A stretch of 42,172 nt of DNA from a virus. This document shows, piece after piece, positions 26,609 through 33,162 of this stretch. The translations under genes and the position numbers were made by a program. The stretch lies in the IMG/VR virus record IMGVR_UViG_3300044699_000102, positions 1-42,172 of that record. One strand, given 5' to 3'. The notes beneath the pieces are model-generated. The model searched no databases, had not been told where the DNA came from, and worked only from the letters and a program-made list of their open reading frames with translations. The number at the start of each line of letters is the position of its first letter. Position 1 is the first letter of the stretch.

Positions 26609-26943
26609 GTGTTGATTGCCTCCAGTGTGATTTCGATACCCGGGCGTTCCGGATGATCGGGATTGATCTTCAAGTACGACACGTGACCATCCCAGACGAC
26701 GCCGTTGTCGATCGTCGGGGCCAGCCGCGCCGCGACAGGTTTGGTGATGTAGCCGATGAATCCTGCCTCGCCGAGGGCGGGGACGTGGACTTGGCAGGCG
26801 TTCGAATCGTAAGGGTTGTTCGGGTCGCGGACGATGATCGCCGCCAGCTTCTCGCCTTTGGCTTCGGCGTCGAACGCCTGCGTCTCCAACTCCCACAGGT
26901 TGTGGGGGTAGTACGGGGTGAACGACACGCCGACGACTGCCAT
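26605..26943 (-). CDS. HIRAN-domain protein
   Basis: A 112-residue protein from ATG 26943 (GGAAGG five bases upstream). VVGVSFTPYYP is the opening strand. LAAIIVRDPNNPYDSNACQVHV (about 33-54) has the R-x-P-x-N-P-x-D-x-N-A hallmark. GEAGFIGYITKPVAARLAP (58-76) has the G-(F/Y)-I-G-Y-I-x-x-x-x-A signature and a final strand is IEITLEA. HIRAN domains bind 3' ends of single-stranded DNA, as in the replication-fork remodeller HLTF, and also occur stand-alone in bacteria and phages. Sitting beside ssb fits a DNA-end recognition role. The identification by motif is fairly strong. Confidence 0.7.
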   Translation of the reverse strand: MAVVGVSFTPYYPHNLWELETQAFDAEAKGEKLAAIIVRDPNNPYDSNACQVHVPALGEAGFIGYITKPVAARLAPTIDNGVVWDGHVSYLKINPDHPERPGIEITLEAINT

Positions 26944-26949
26944 GTCGAA

Positions 26950-27088
26950 CCTTCCGTGGCATCGGGGTGTCCAGCTTCGACCGGGCCTGCTTGTCAAGCT
27001 GCGCCTGTCGTGTCGCTCGGATCTTGTCGCCGTCGTCCTTCTGATCCTTCTTGTGCTTGATCTCGGACCAGGGCTTGTGGCCGCTCAC
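26950..27088 (-). CDS. Small lysine-rich protein (3' end unclear)
   Basis: Begins at GTG 27088, overlapping the previous stop as GTGA. About 46 residues of sense, strongly charged (VSGHKPWSEIKHKKDQKDDGDKI, cited as HKPWSEIKHKKDQKDDGD, then RATRQAQLDKQARSKLD). The same frame continues with no stop into the HIRAN/SSB region, where it is clearly a shadow. A one-base error, or an unusual overlap, is needed to end this gene near 26950. The lysine-rich helical composition suggests a nucleic-acid-binding or disordered protein. Confidence 0.4.
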
Positions 27089-27366
27089 TGTGCCGACCAC
27101 CGTTCCAGGCGAATGCGATCCTGCTCCATGAGCCGTCGAAGGCCCTCGGCGCGCTCGGGGTCCGGCGGCGCATCGAGCCGTTCGACGAGCGAGTCGTAGC
27201 TTTCCTCGGACAAGATCCATATTGGGTGGGGCGGGTTCAGCCACTTGGCGGGCGCTGGCTTGCCCTTCCAGAACGGGCCGCCGTAGGTGCCGAACTGTTC
27301 GGCTTCCAGTTGACCCTGCTCGATGATGTAATTCAGTTCGGCTTCGTCTCCGTAGTCGTCGTTCAT
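27085..27366 (-). CDS. Hypothetical acidic protein
   Basis: A 93-residue protein from ATG 27366, sharing a base with the preceding stop (TGATG). An acidic N-terminus (DDYGDEAELNYIIEQGQLEAEQF) precedes a Pro/Gly/Trp-rich middle (YGGPFWKGKPAPAKWLNPPHP) and a helical tail (ERAEGLRRLMEQDRIRLERW). The middle would suit a small structured patch. No family identified; the surroundings are DNA recombination genes. Confidence 0.5.
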   Translation of the reverse strand: MNDDYGDEAELNYIIEQGQLEAEQFGTYGGPFWKGKPAPAKWLNPPHPIWILSEESYDSLVERLDAPPDPERAEGLRRLMEQDRIRLERWSAQ

Positions 27367-28151
27367 CAGAATGGTTCCTCGTCTCCCAGGGCGGCGATCG
27401 CCTCCTGGCGTCGCTGCTCGTACCGTTCGGTGGTGCCGGGTTCGGCCTTCGCTGCCGGATCGGCCGCTGTGGCGTAGTTGGTGTCGGCGAGGCCTTCGAT
27501 GAAGGCGACGATCGCGTCGACGTGGTCACCGGCTTTCATCACGTTGTTGCATCCGAGTTCGCGGGCGTATTCGACCACGACCCGTTTCTCGCCGCCTTCC
27601 AACATGGCGAACCGGCGGGCCAGTGCCTGTTCCGGTGACGGCTCATCCGATCCGGCGTCGGCATGGTCTTCTTCCATTGTGCTGCCGGGGAAGGCGGCTT
27701 CGAGCGATTCCTGAGGGCCCGGCCGGGAAAGGGTGACCAGCGCCGGGCCCTCAGGAGAACTGTTGTTCGACACGTACCCTACTGTCGCGTTCGGGTACCA
27801 CTGCATGAGCAGCTTCAATTCGCTCAGCCGTTGGGGGATACCGGCGTCACGCAGCGCCCGGCCCAGGGCCTTCGTCTCGTCTTTGGCGAGTTCCTCCGGT
27901 GTCTGTGGTCGCTCCCGGTTGCGGTCCCGCAGGTCGATCTCTTTGTGGGCGACGATGAAGGTGCCGTCGGCGAAGATGATCGTGCAACGCACCGCCTCCG
28001 CCGCCTTGCCTTCGTACTCACGGTGGCCCATCGGGAACGCGTCGGCGATGTCGACGACCTCGTAGCCGATCTGCGCGCCAGGGAAGATGCGGTGGAACAC
28101 TGCCGCCCGCAGGATGGGACTGGCATAGTCTTCGAGTCCGCGTTCGGGCAT
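27366..28151 (-). CDS. Putative ssDNA annealing/recombination protein
   Basis: An intact 261-residue protein. The N-terminal half (RAAVFHRIFPGAQIGYEV, RCTIIFADGTFIVAHKEIDL, KDETKALGRALRDAGI) has the features of phage annealing proteins of the ERF/Rad52-like superfamily: a beta-rich core followed by the A-x-x-x-A-L-x-x-A-L-x-x-A-G-I helix. The C-terminal half is acidic and flexible (TMEEDHADAGSDEPSPEQAL), then helical with VVVEYARELGC, and ends YEQRRQEAIAALGDEEPF. Within 1.5 kb lie SSB and HIRAN genes, and RusA is 3 kb away, which together form a plausible replication-recombination module. The family is uncertain; only the composition and K-A-L-G-R-A-L motif support it. Confidence 0.45.
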   Translation of the reverse strand: MPERGLEDYASPILRAAVFHRIFPGAQIGYEVVDIADAFPMGHREYEGKAAEAVRCTIIFADGTFIVAHKEIDLRDRNRERPQTPEELAKDETKALGRALRDAGIPQRLSELKLLMQWYPNATVGYVSNNSSPEGPALVTLSRPGPQESLEAAFPGSTMEEDHADAGSDEPSPEQALARRFAMLEGGEKRVVVEYARELGCNNVMKAGDHVDAIVAFIEGLADTNYATAADPAAKAEPGTTERYEQRRQEAIAALGDEEPF

Positions 28152-28384
28152 CAGGACACCAGCACTCTCATCTCGACCCTGAGGGCAGTCGGCGGTTCGC
28201 CGGTCTTCTCCCAGCGCCGCATGACCCGAGTGCCGACATAGGTGATCATCTGGTCGCGCAGGTTCTGCATCGCTTCCTCCGAGAATGTTCTGCCGGTTTC
28301 GATCTTCCCGCGGCTGTATTCGAAGTCGAACTCGTCGCCTTCGATCGCCATCATGACTTCGAACAGTGCTTGTCCGTCGCTCAT
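28151..28384 (-). CDS. Hypothetical small acidic protein
   Basis: A 77-residue protein at ATG 28384, TGATG-coupled to its downstream neighbour. MSDGQALFEVMMAIEGDEFDF and FSEEAMQNLRDQMITYVGTRV are the main segments and the tail is TALRVEMRVLVS. Alpha/beta and acidic. No known family. An early operon position upstream of the putative annealing protein suggests a small accessory or host-takeover role. Confidence 0.5.
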   Translation of the reverse strand: MSDGQALFEVMMAIEGDEFDFEYSRGKIETGRTFSEEAMQNLRDQMITYVGTRVMRRWEKTGEPPTALRVEMRVLVS

Positions 28385-28638
28385 GGCATCCCGTTCGTTT
28401 CCATCGAGTTGGCCCGCTCGGTCATCTCGACCTTCATCGTTCGGCAGCGGTCAGCCTGACCTTGGCAGAAGTGGACGACGCTGTCCCTTGCCTGGTCGGC
28501 GACCGCACCGAACGTGGTCTGCCCGATCAATTCGGCGTAGTCGTCGAAGGCCCTCGCCAGCGTTCCTGCTGCCAGGGCTTCACCACGCAGATTCTTGATC
28601 GTGTCGAGATGTCTCTCGTATTCGGTTGTTCGGTCCAT
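28381..28638 (-). CDS. Hypothetical helical protein
   Basis: An 85-residue, almost entirely helical protein starting at ATG 28638, with GGAG six bases upstream. EYERHLDTIKNLRGEALAAG and DQARDSVVHFCQGQADRCRTM are the main helices. A TERANSMETNGMP tail overlaps the next start as ATGA. A two- or three-helix bundle is likely, with two cysteines. Function unknown. Confidence 0.5.
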   Translation of the reverse strand: MDRTTEYERHLDTIKNLRGEALAAGTLARAFDDYAELIGQTTFGAVADQARDSVVHFCQGQADRCRTMKVEMTERANSMETNGMP

Positions 28639-28664
28639 ATGTTCTCCAGTGTATCAGGGGGGTG

Positions 28665-28995
28665 TTACAGCGAACGCCAGAACTCGACCGCGACGTGCAT
28701 CCCGCTGTACGGGTCGAACACGCACTCGATCCTGGACGGTTCGCGGTGAAAGACGAGGTCCGAAGCCTCAGCGCACGACGCCCGGATCGCATCGACCCCG
28801 GCGTTGTGGTAGCGCTGACACCACGGCTTCCACTCGTTGAACTCTTTGATGATCGCCTCTTTCGCCGCCACCTCCGTAGCGAACTGACGTTCGGGCCCGA
28901 GTTCGTTACGGGTGCCGACCCGAATCTTGATCGGCAGGCTTCGGCGGCGTCTTGGCGACCTTCGGTGCCTTCTTCAACCTCATCGACTTGACCAT
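28665..28995 (-). CDS. Hypothetical protein (one frame break)
   Basis: Starts at ATG 28995, sharing a base with the preceding stop (TGATG). The basic N-terminus is MVKSMRLKKAPKVAKTPPK. Sense moves frame near 28940 and continues IKIRVGTRNELGPERQFATEVAAKE, then helical FNEWKPWCQRYHNAGVDAIRA, ending VAVEFWRSL at 28665. About 110 residues. The shorter version starting at 28871 would lose the well-formed beta strand IKIRVGTRNELG and is disfavoured. No family recognised. Confidence 0.5.
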
Positions 28996-29291
28996 CAGTC
29001 GTCGTCACCCAGCAGGTCGCCGATGAAGTGGTAGTGGTCGGTTGCCTCGAACGGCGCCCGGTAGGCGTACGGGTCCGGGCACAGCGGGTCGTCGCAGAGC
29101 CGATACAGCGGCCCAGGGAAGGTCGGTGTCGGCGGCGGCTCCACGATGTAGCGCCAGTCGCCGAACTGGTAGTCGAACTGGACGCCAGCATCGTCTTCGT
29201 ACTGCTCGTCGTATCCGAGCCGTTCGGCCATCACCTGCATGGCGTGATCCTTGTTGTCGGTGTCGACTTCGACCAGGAACAGGTAGCGCAT
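28995..29291 (-). CDS. Hypothetical acidic protein
   Basis: A 98-residue protein from ATG 29291 with a strong ribosome-binding site (GGGAGG, six bases upstream). MRYLFLVEVDTDNKDHAMQVMAERLGYDEQYEDD (cited MRYLFLVEVDTDNKDH) starts with a strand-helix pattern, then a Pro/Tyr-rich middle (VEPPPTPTFPGPLYRL) and a His/Tyr/Asp-rich tail ending HYHFIGDLLGDDD. The first 35 residues resemble a ferredoxin-like half-fold. No function evident. Confidence 0.5.
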   Translation of the reverse strand: MRYLFLVEVDTDNKDHAMQVMAERLGYDEQYEDDAGVQFDYQFGDWRYIVEPPPTPTFPGPLYRLCDDPLCPDPYAYRAPFEATDHYHFIGDLLGDDD

Positions 29292-29293
29292 GG

Positions 29294-29598
29294 CTACCTC
29301 CCGTTGAGGCGGGCCAGGAAGTTGCGCCGCCAATCGGAACGCGACCACTTGTCCTTGTCCCGGTAGTCGGCGGGTAGCTGTACCTGCGGCCGCTCAGCAG
29401 CATCCCGCCGAGATCGACGATCTGGCGGAAGATGGTGCCGCACTTGCTGCACCGCATCGTCAGATACCAGCCGCCACCCTCAGGGTTGCGCTGGGATTCG
29501 TATTCGACCCAGTCGTGGTTGAACGGTGCACGACACGTCGAATGGGCCTTGGGGGCGTCGATCGCTTTCTGGGCGAGTCGTTCTTCGATGGTGCTCAC
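29294..29598 (-). CDS. Hypothetical protein with CxxC pair (one frame break)
   Basis: Starts at GTG 29598 (VSTIEERLAQKAIDAPKAH), GTGA-coupled to the preceding gene. TCRAPFNHDWVEYESQRNPEGGG and YLTMRCSKCGTIFRQI carry a CxxC that, with the upstream Cys and His, could bind zinc. Sense changes frame near 29375 and ends AERPQVQLPADYRDKDKWSRSDWRRNFLARLNGR at TAG 29294-29296. About 101 residues. The composition, with a basic aromatic C-terminus, suggests nucleic acid or protein binding. Confidence 0.5.
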
Positions 29599-30124
29599 TT
29601 GCTCACCGCCCTCAACATCGCCTTCTGCAAGTCGGCCAGTTCGATGATCCGCGCGGCCGGAATGCCGTTGGGGAACAGCACCTCCAACGCCTTGCCGGTG
29701 CGCTCGAATGCCTCGTCGGCATCGAGAGCCAGCCTGCCGTGGGAGCGGGTGACGTGGGCACGCAGCCCCATCTCCGACTTGGCCACGTAGCCGCACTGGT
29801 CGCACATCGGGCGTTCGACGGGCGCTTCCGGCTGGATCAGTGTCGGTCTGATATCTATCGGTCCGATATCTGTCACTGTCATTGCCTTTCCTTTCGCTTG
29901 ATAGGTGCCTGGCCCAACGCGCTCGGCCTCGCCGTTCTTGACGAGATACCCGCAGGCGTTGGAGATGGATTTCAGGTTGCGTTCCACGGTGATGTCGATG
30001 CCGAGGATGTGTCCGATCTCTTTGCAGGTGATCGGATAGGTCTGTGCGCGCCCAACACCCGTCGAACGTCAGCCTGCCTGACGCCGGTGTGCGGGAACTG
30101 GCTGGTTTTCAACATCGGCATCAT
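29595..30124 (-). CDS. Winged-helix plus C2H2 zinc-finger protein (frame break)
   Basis: Starts at ATG 30124 inside the previous stop. A wHTH-like N-terminal region (TSQFPHTGVRQADV; then, after a frame change near 30050, TYPITCKEIGHILGIDITVERNL and YLVKNGEAERVGPGTYQA) is followed by a classical C2H2 finger, MCDQCGYVAKSEMGLRAHVTRSH (C-x2-C-x12-H-x4-H), and a tail LFPNGIPAARIIELADLQKAM. About 176 residues. A second good ribosome-binding site (GAAAGGAAAGG) precedes an internal ATG at 29882, so the finger-plus-tail part (95 residues, 29595-29882) may be a separate ATGA-coupled gene. Related to the next gene at both ends. A DNA-binding regulator is likely; the target is unknown. Confidence 0.6.
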
Positions 30125-30599
30125 CGCTGAACCTGGTCGATCATCGCTTTGGTCGCGTCGACCCACGGGGCGATGAACCGGAGATCTGCTGCACGAAACC
30201 CTTTGGGCAACAGCAGGTCCAGCACCGCCTCAATGGTGTCGTCGATCGACTCGTAGACCACCTGCGTGTCCGGTGCCGGGACTGCGGCCTGCGCAGTCGG
30301 GCGCCGACGGTTTCGCTGCCGGGGTGTCGACACGGCTGACGTCGTGTTGAATCCGGGCGGCGATCGCGTGGCCTTTCTGCGTGGCACGATAGGTGCCGTT
30401 CATTACTCGCTCGGCGAGCCCTTTGCCTTGCAGGTAGACGAAGCGATTGTTGATGTCGGTCAGGTTCTGCGACGTCGGATCGACGCCCGAGTTCTTTGGC
30501 GACAGCCCGGTTGTTCATCGGCCGGTCGTTGGTGACCAACACTTCGAACACCATGTTCGCCTTGATCGTGGACGGCTCCCTCAGGAATGCTTTGGGCAT
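30121..30599 (-). CDS. Winged-helix protein paralogous to its neighbour (two frame breaks)
   Basis: Starts at ATG 30599 after GAAAGGAGG. The N-terminal helices KANMVFEVLVTNDRPMNNRAVAKELG are a winged helix-turn-helix start. After a frame change near 30480 the sense continues SQNLTDINNRFVYLQGKGLAERVMNGTYRATQKGHA, the recognition helix and wing. A further change near 30300 brings QVVYESIDDTIEAVLDLLLPKGFRAADLRFIAPWVDATKAM. The wing ending GTYRA-x-x-KG and the tail (LLLPKGFRAADL...ATKAM) match those of the adjacent gene (GTYQAKGK; LFPNGIPAARIIELADLQKAM), so the two are duplicates. A DNA-binding regulator is inferred. Confidence 0.55.
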
Positions 30600-31085
30600 G
30601 GGTGGTTCCTCCTTTCTTGGCTTGCGCGCCTTGGTCGGCGCTGGTGTCTTCGGCAGCACAGGTTTCGGGCTTGCGACCCGTTCCTCTCGCCGCCGCTTCG
30701 CCGCATCCAGCACCGCTTGGCGCTGGGCACGTTCGGTGAGTTCGGCCATCTGACGCTGTTCCTCAGCGATCTTGGCCTGCTTCTCTCGTTCTTCTGCCTG
30801 CATGACCATGTCCATCCACGCCGTCGCGTCGGGTGGACCGGCCCAGAAGGCTTCCATATCGCCGCCGGTGGTCAACTTGACCACTTCCATGAACACTGTC
30901 GTCGGGTTGGCGTCATGCTGGGAGGCTGCGGCAACCCCGATCTCAACGCCTTTCATGGCTCCGATCGGCGGGCCGATCATCTTCTGCCACTTGCCGTTCT
31001 TGCGACCCGGGACCCAACCCCAGGCCATCATCTGATTGATGAACCGCCGGTTCGACGGATGTGACGGGACTGCGGTGTCGCTCAT
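30600..31085 (-). CDS. Hypothetical protein with long charged helix
   Basis: Starts at ATG 31085 (MSDTAVPSHPSNRRFINQMM), ATGA-coupled to the previous gene. Residues 1-80 look globular (WGWVPGRKNGKWQKMIGPP, TTVFMEVVKLTTGGDMEAFW). Residues 85-125 are a strongly charged helix (REKQAKIAEEQRQMAELTERAQRQ), then a basic Pro/Lys-rich tail. The frame has no stop before the next start at 30599, which has its own ribosome-binding site, so the 3' end given here is approximate. A fusion with that gene cannot be excluded. Family unknown. Confidence 0.5.
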
Positions 31086-31321
31086 ATCGGGTATCCGTCG
31101 AGGCTCAGAACGTCCATGATCGTGCAGTCGTTCTCCTGGGCGATCATGTCGATGTAGAGGGCGTGGGAAGCCAGGCCCTCGCCGCGCATGATGCCCCGCT
31201 TCATGCGGGCCACCCAGTCAACGAACAGCGCCTTCTGTGTCTCCAGCGGCAGCGATTTCAGGAATGTCACCGCTTCCGACTCGGGTGGAAGTACGGATGG
31301 TTGGCTGTCGGATGTGTTCAT
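31082..31321 (-). CDS. Small hypothetical protein
   Basis: A 79-residue protein from ATG 31321 with a good ribosome-binding site (GAAAGGAGG five bases upstream). PPESEAVTFLKSLPLETQKALFVDWVARM is the main helical stretch (cited here as EAVTFLKSLPLETQKALFV). A tail with ALYIDMIAQENDCTIMDVLSLDGYPI follows. It overlaps the next gene as ATGA. No known family; the winged-helix regulator encoded just upstream may be its partner. Confidence 0.5.
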   Translation of the reverse strand: MNTSDSQPSVLPPESEAVTFLKSLPLETQKALFVDWVARMKRGIMRGEGLASHALYIDMIAQENDCTIMDVLSLDGYPI

Positions 31322-31767
31322 ATGCCTCCTTTCAATTGTTCGTATGCGGCTCGGGTGAGCACCCAGACGACGGCCGGGCGGCCCGAGCGGGTCTTGTGCC
31401 GATTGCCGGAGTCCTGCACCCATCCCGCTTGGACAAGCCAGTTGCGGGCCGACGAGATCGTCTGGTGCGGTCTGCCGGTCAGGCTCTCCAACTCGTCGTC
31501 GGTGCGACCCCGGTGTTCCAGGAACCGCACGACTTCGTAGCGAGCCGACTTCTGGACGACCGCTGCGAGCCCTGCTGCGGCCGCTGACGTCTCCGGTGAG
31601 CCGTGGACGTACCGTGCGCCAGCGCCGGTGATTGGTGCGGCCTCGTAGGCGTCCAGCGCCCTCACGGCGTCGTGGACGGCCTGGTGCTTCCAGCCGCCGG
31701 AGAGCATGTCTTCGCGGGCGGCGATGATGACGTTCTCTCGGAGTTCGTCGCGCTTACGGCGGGTCAT
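31318..31767 (-). CDS. Winged helix-turn-helix DNA-binding protein
   Basis: A 149-residue protein starting at ATG 31767. Residues about 75-125 (VVRFLEHRGRTDDELESLTG, TISSARNWLVQAGWVQDS) form a winged helix: EHRGRTDDEL for helix 2, HQTISSARNWLVQAGW for recognition helix 3, then RSGRPAVVWVLT as the wing. The N-terminus (MTRRKRDELRENVIIAARED) is a charged helix that may oligomerise. Similar phage proteins act as repressors or replication initiators. ATGA-coupled on both sides. This is the most clearly DNA-binding of the operon's small proteins. Confidence 0.6.
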   Translation of the reverse strand: MTRRKRDELRENVIIAAREDMLSGGWKHQAVHDAVRALDAYEAAPITGAGARYVHGSPETSAAAAGLAAVVQKSARYEVVRFLEHRGRTDDELESLTGRPHQTISSARNWLVQAGWVQDSGNRHKTRSGRPAVVWVLTRAAYEQLKGGI

Positions 31768-32075
31768 GTGTGGTTCCGTCCCATGGTGAAGGCGAGCATG
31801 ACCTCGTCCAGGTCGTGGACGGCGTTGTCCGTCAGCGGCCGCTGCAGGGCTCGCAGCGGTCGTCCAGAAGTCGGCTCGCTACCTTCGTCGACAATGTCGG
31901 TCGGGCGCGCCTTGAAGTCGGCCCAGATGCCAGCGTCGGCGACGATGTGCATCGTCGTGCCGTCATAGGTAAGTCCGACGATGTGCGACCGGGCGTAGAC
32001 GTACTCATTGCCGCTGTTGTCGTCGTAGAACCGCATGGCATGGTCGTTGAGCGTCGCTCGGGTGATGAGGTTCAT
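31764..32075 (-). CDS. Hypothetical protein, first gene after a palindrome-rich leader
   Basis: A 103-residue protein from ATG 32075 with a textbook ribosome-binding site (GAAAGGAGG, six bases upstream). YVYARSHIVGLTYDGTTMHIV is the core strand pair, followed by an acidic and Pro-rich loop (DIVDEGSEPTSGRPL) and a helical tail (DLDEVMLAFTMGRNHT). No family. It lies directly downstream of a hairpin and a candidate promoter, so it may open a separately regulated sub-operon. Confidence 0.5.
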   Translation of the reverse strand: MNLITRATLNDHAMRFYDDNSGNEYVYARSHIVGLTYDGTTMHIVADAGIWADFKARPTDIVDEGSEPTSGRPLRALQRPLTDNAVHDLDEVMLAFTMGRNHT

Positions 32076-32099
32076 TGAGCCTCCTTTCAGTGAAGTAGG

Positions 32100-32143
32100 T
32101 GGTCCCCGGCAGCGAGGATTGGCCTTGACCGCGCCGGGGACCA
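32100..32143 (-). terminator. Intercistronic hairpin, 11-bp arms
   Basis: Perfect arms at 32100-32110 and 32133-32143 (GGTCCCCGGC and its complement plus one flanking pair) enclose 22 bases. There is no U-run on the minus-strand side, so this is not a standard intrinsic terminator. It could be an attenuator, RNA-processing or stability element between the genes ending at 32169 and starting at 32075. Confidence 0.45.
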
Positions 32144-32145
32144 GA

Positions 32146-32170
32146 TCATACGAAAGCTGTCTGACAGCTT
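32146..32170 (-). promoter_or_regulatory. 8-1-8 palindrome with adjacent -10-like hexamer
   Basis: AAGCTGTC-T-GACAGCTT at 32154-32170 is a perfect 17-bp palindrome with one central base. On the minus strand a TATGAT hexamer (32151-32146) follows immediately. The palindrome would therefore cover the spacer and -35 zone of a leftward promoter, the usual place for a repressor operator. No good -35 hexamer is visible. Confidence 0.4.
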
Positions 32171-32462
32171 AGAGCAGCAGTTCAGGCTTGCGCAACGTTA
32201 GTTCGATACATCCGTCCTGTTCGGGGACGTTGATCCGTGGAGTGAGCCGTTCGCCATCTCCGAAGAGATGGATTTCCAGGTGCAGCACTCCGCGGGTGAA
32301 CGTCGGCAGTATCAGCGCCGTCGTTGCGTCCTGTGGGCAGTCGATCCAAACCCCGACTGCAGGGTCTTGGGTGTCGAGCGGATATTCGACGTGGTGGACC
32401 TGCCTGGTCGGCAGGACACGGTCGTTCAAGAAATCCGCCAGGCTCTCGTTGTGGTCCGTCAT
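32169..32462 (-). CDS. Hypothetical beta-rich protein
   Basis: A 97-residue protein starting at ATG 32462, ATGA-coupled to its upstream neighbour. VGVWIDCPQDATTALILPTF, GVLHLEIHLFGDGE and GCIELTLRKPELLL give strand-rich sense, with an acidic N-terminus (DHNESLADFLNDRV). No motif beyond two cysteines. It ends at a hairpin-bearing gap, so it may close a transcriptional sub-unit. Confidence 0.5.
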   Translation of the reverse strand: MTDHNESLADFLNDRVLPTRQVHHVEYPLDTQDPAVGVWIDCPQDATTALILPTFTRGVLHLEIHLFGDGERLTPRINVPEQDGCIELTLRKPELLL

Positions 32463-32863
32463 GTCACCCCCTCAGGAATCTCAACCCATCCGGGCACCAG
32501 TGACAGGGCCAGGGTGAGCGCGTTCTCCAACACTTCGATGTAGCCCGCCGAGGACGCCAGGTCTCTGGCCTCATCGACCTGTTCGAGGGCGATGCACAAG
32601 GCGTCGAACTCGTCGTCGTCGGGCATCAGCGCCGGGTCGTATTCGGTCGCTGGAGCCTTGCCGCTGTTGCGCACCTCGTAGCGTTTCTGGCTGATCGAAA
32701 CGAAGTCCGGTTTGGGGGCGGCGTCAAAGGTTCGCCAGTTGGAGCGTTGCTTGATGACCACCGAGTTCGGGTCGATGTGCACCCCGAAGATGCTGATCTC
32801 GTAGTCGGTGGACGCGTAGTCGAACGCGATGACCGAGCCGGTGTATCCGTCGGCCATTTTCAT
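32459..32863 (-). CDS. Hypothetical protein
   Basis: A 134-residue protein (ATG 32863). A beta N-terminus (DGYTGSVIAFDYASTDYEISIFGVHID, cited GSVIAFDYASTDYEISIFG) is followed by a positively charged segment (VVIKQRSNWRTFD). The C-terminus is helical and acidic (DDDEFDALCIALEQVDEARD, VLENALTLALSLVPG). It is ATGA-coupled on both sides. No recognised family. Confidence 0.5.
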   Translation of the reverse strand: MKMADGYTGSVIAFDYASTDYEISIFGVHIDPNSVVIKQRSNWRTFDAAPKPDFVSISQKRYEVRNSGKAPATEYDPALMPDDDEFDALCIALEQVDEARDLASSAGYIEVLENALTLALSLVPGWVEIPEGVT

Positions 32864-33162
32864 GCCTCCTTGATGAAGTTGTCGTATGCCTCGATTGCAG
32901 CCTCTACGTCAGCGTCCAGCCTCTCCTGCTCCTGACGCGGCACGAAGCCGCCCGACGTGTCTCTGACGCGACAAAGCACTTTCGCCATTGCGTCGGCGTG
33001 TCGGGTGGTTTCCTGGAGCAGACTGTCAACGGCGGAACTCACCCACTCGTTGCCCTTGATCTGTGCGCGCAGTTGGTCGATCTTGTCCAGAGCCTTCTTC
33101 GCCTCAACACTTCCGCCACGTTCCTGCATGTGGAGGATCGGGAACTCGTCGCGGGCGCTCAT
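32860..33162 (-). CDS. Hypothetical helical protein
   Basis: A 100-residue protein from ATG 33162, overlapping the preceding stop as ATGA. The sequence is almost entirely helical and charged (EAKKALDKIDQLRAQIKGNE, SSAVDSLLQETTRHADAMAK, EQERLDADVEAAIEAYDNF), suggesting a coiled coil. An upstream in-frame start (33198) reads MAHHHHQ, but that region belongs to the end of the neighbour in another frame. Function unknown. Confidence 0.5.
   Translation of the reverse strand: MSARDEFPILHMQERGGSVEAKKALDKIDQLRAQIKGNEWVSSAVDSLLQETTRHADAMAKVLCRVRDTSGGFVPRQEQERLDADVEAAIEAYDNFIKEA

Noticed and set aside
29005-29805. 266-residue minus-strand frame read as one protein
   Set aside because: It joins shadows to the real gene from GTG 29598; sense shifts frame near 29375 and the rest duplicates neighbours out of frame.
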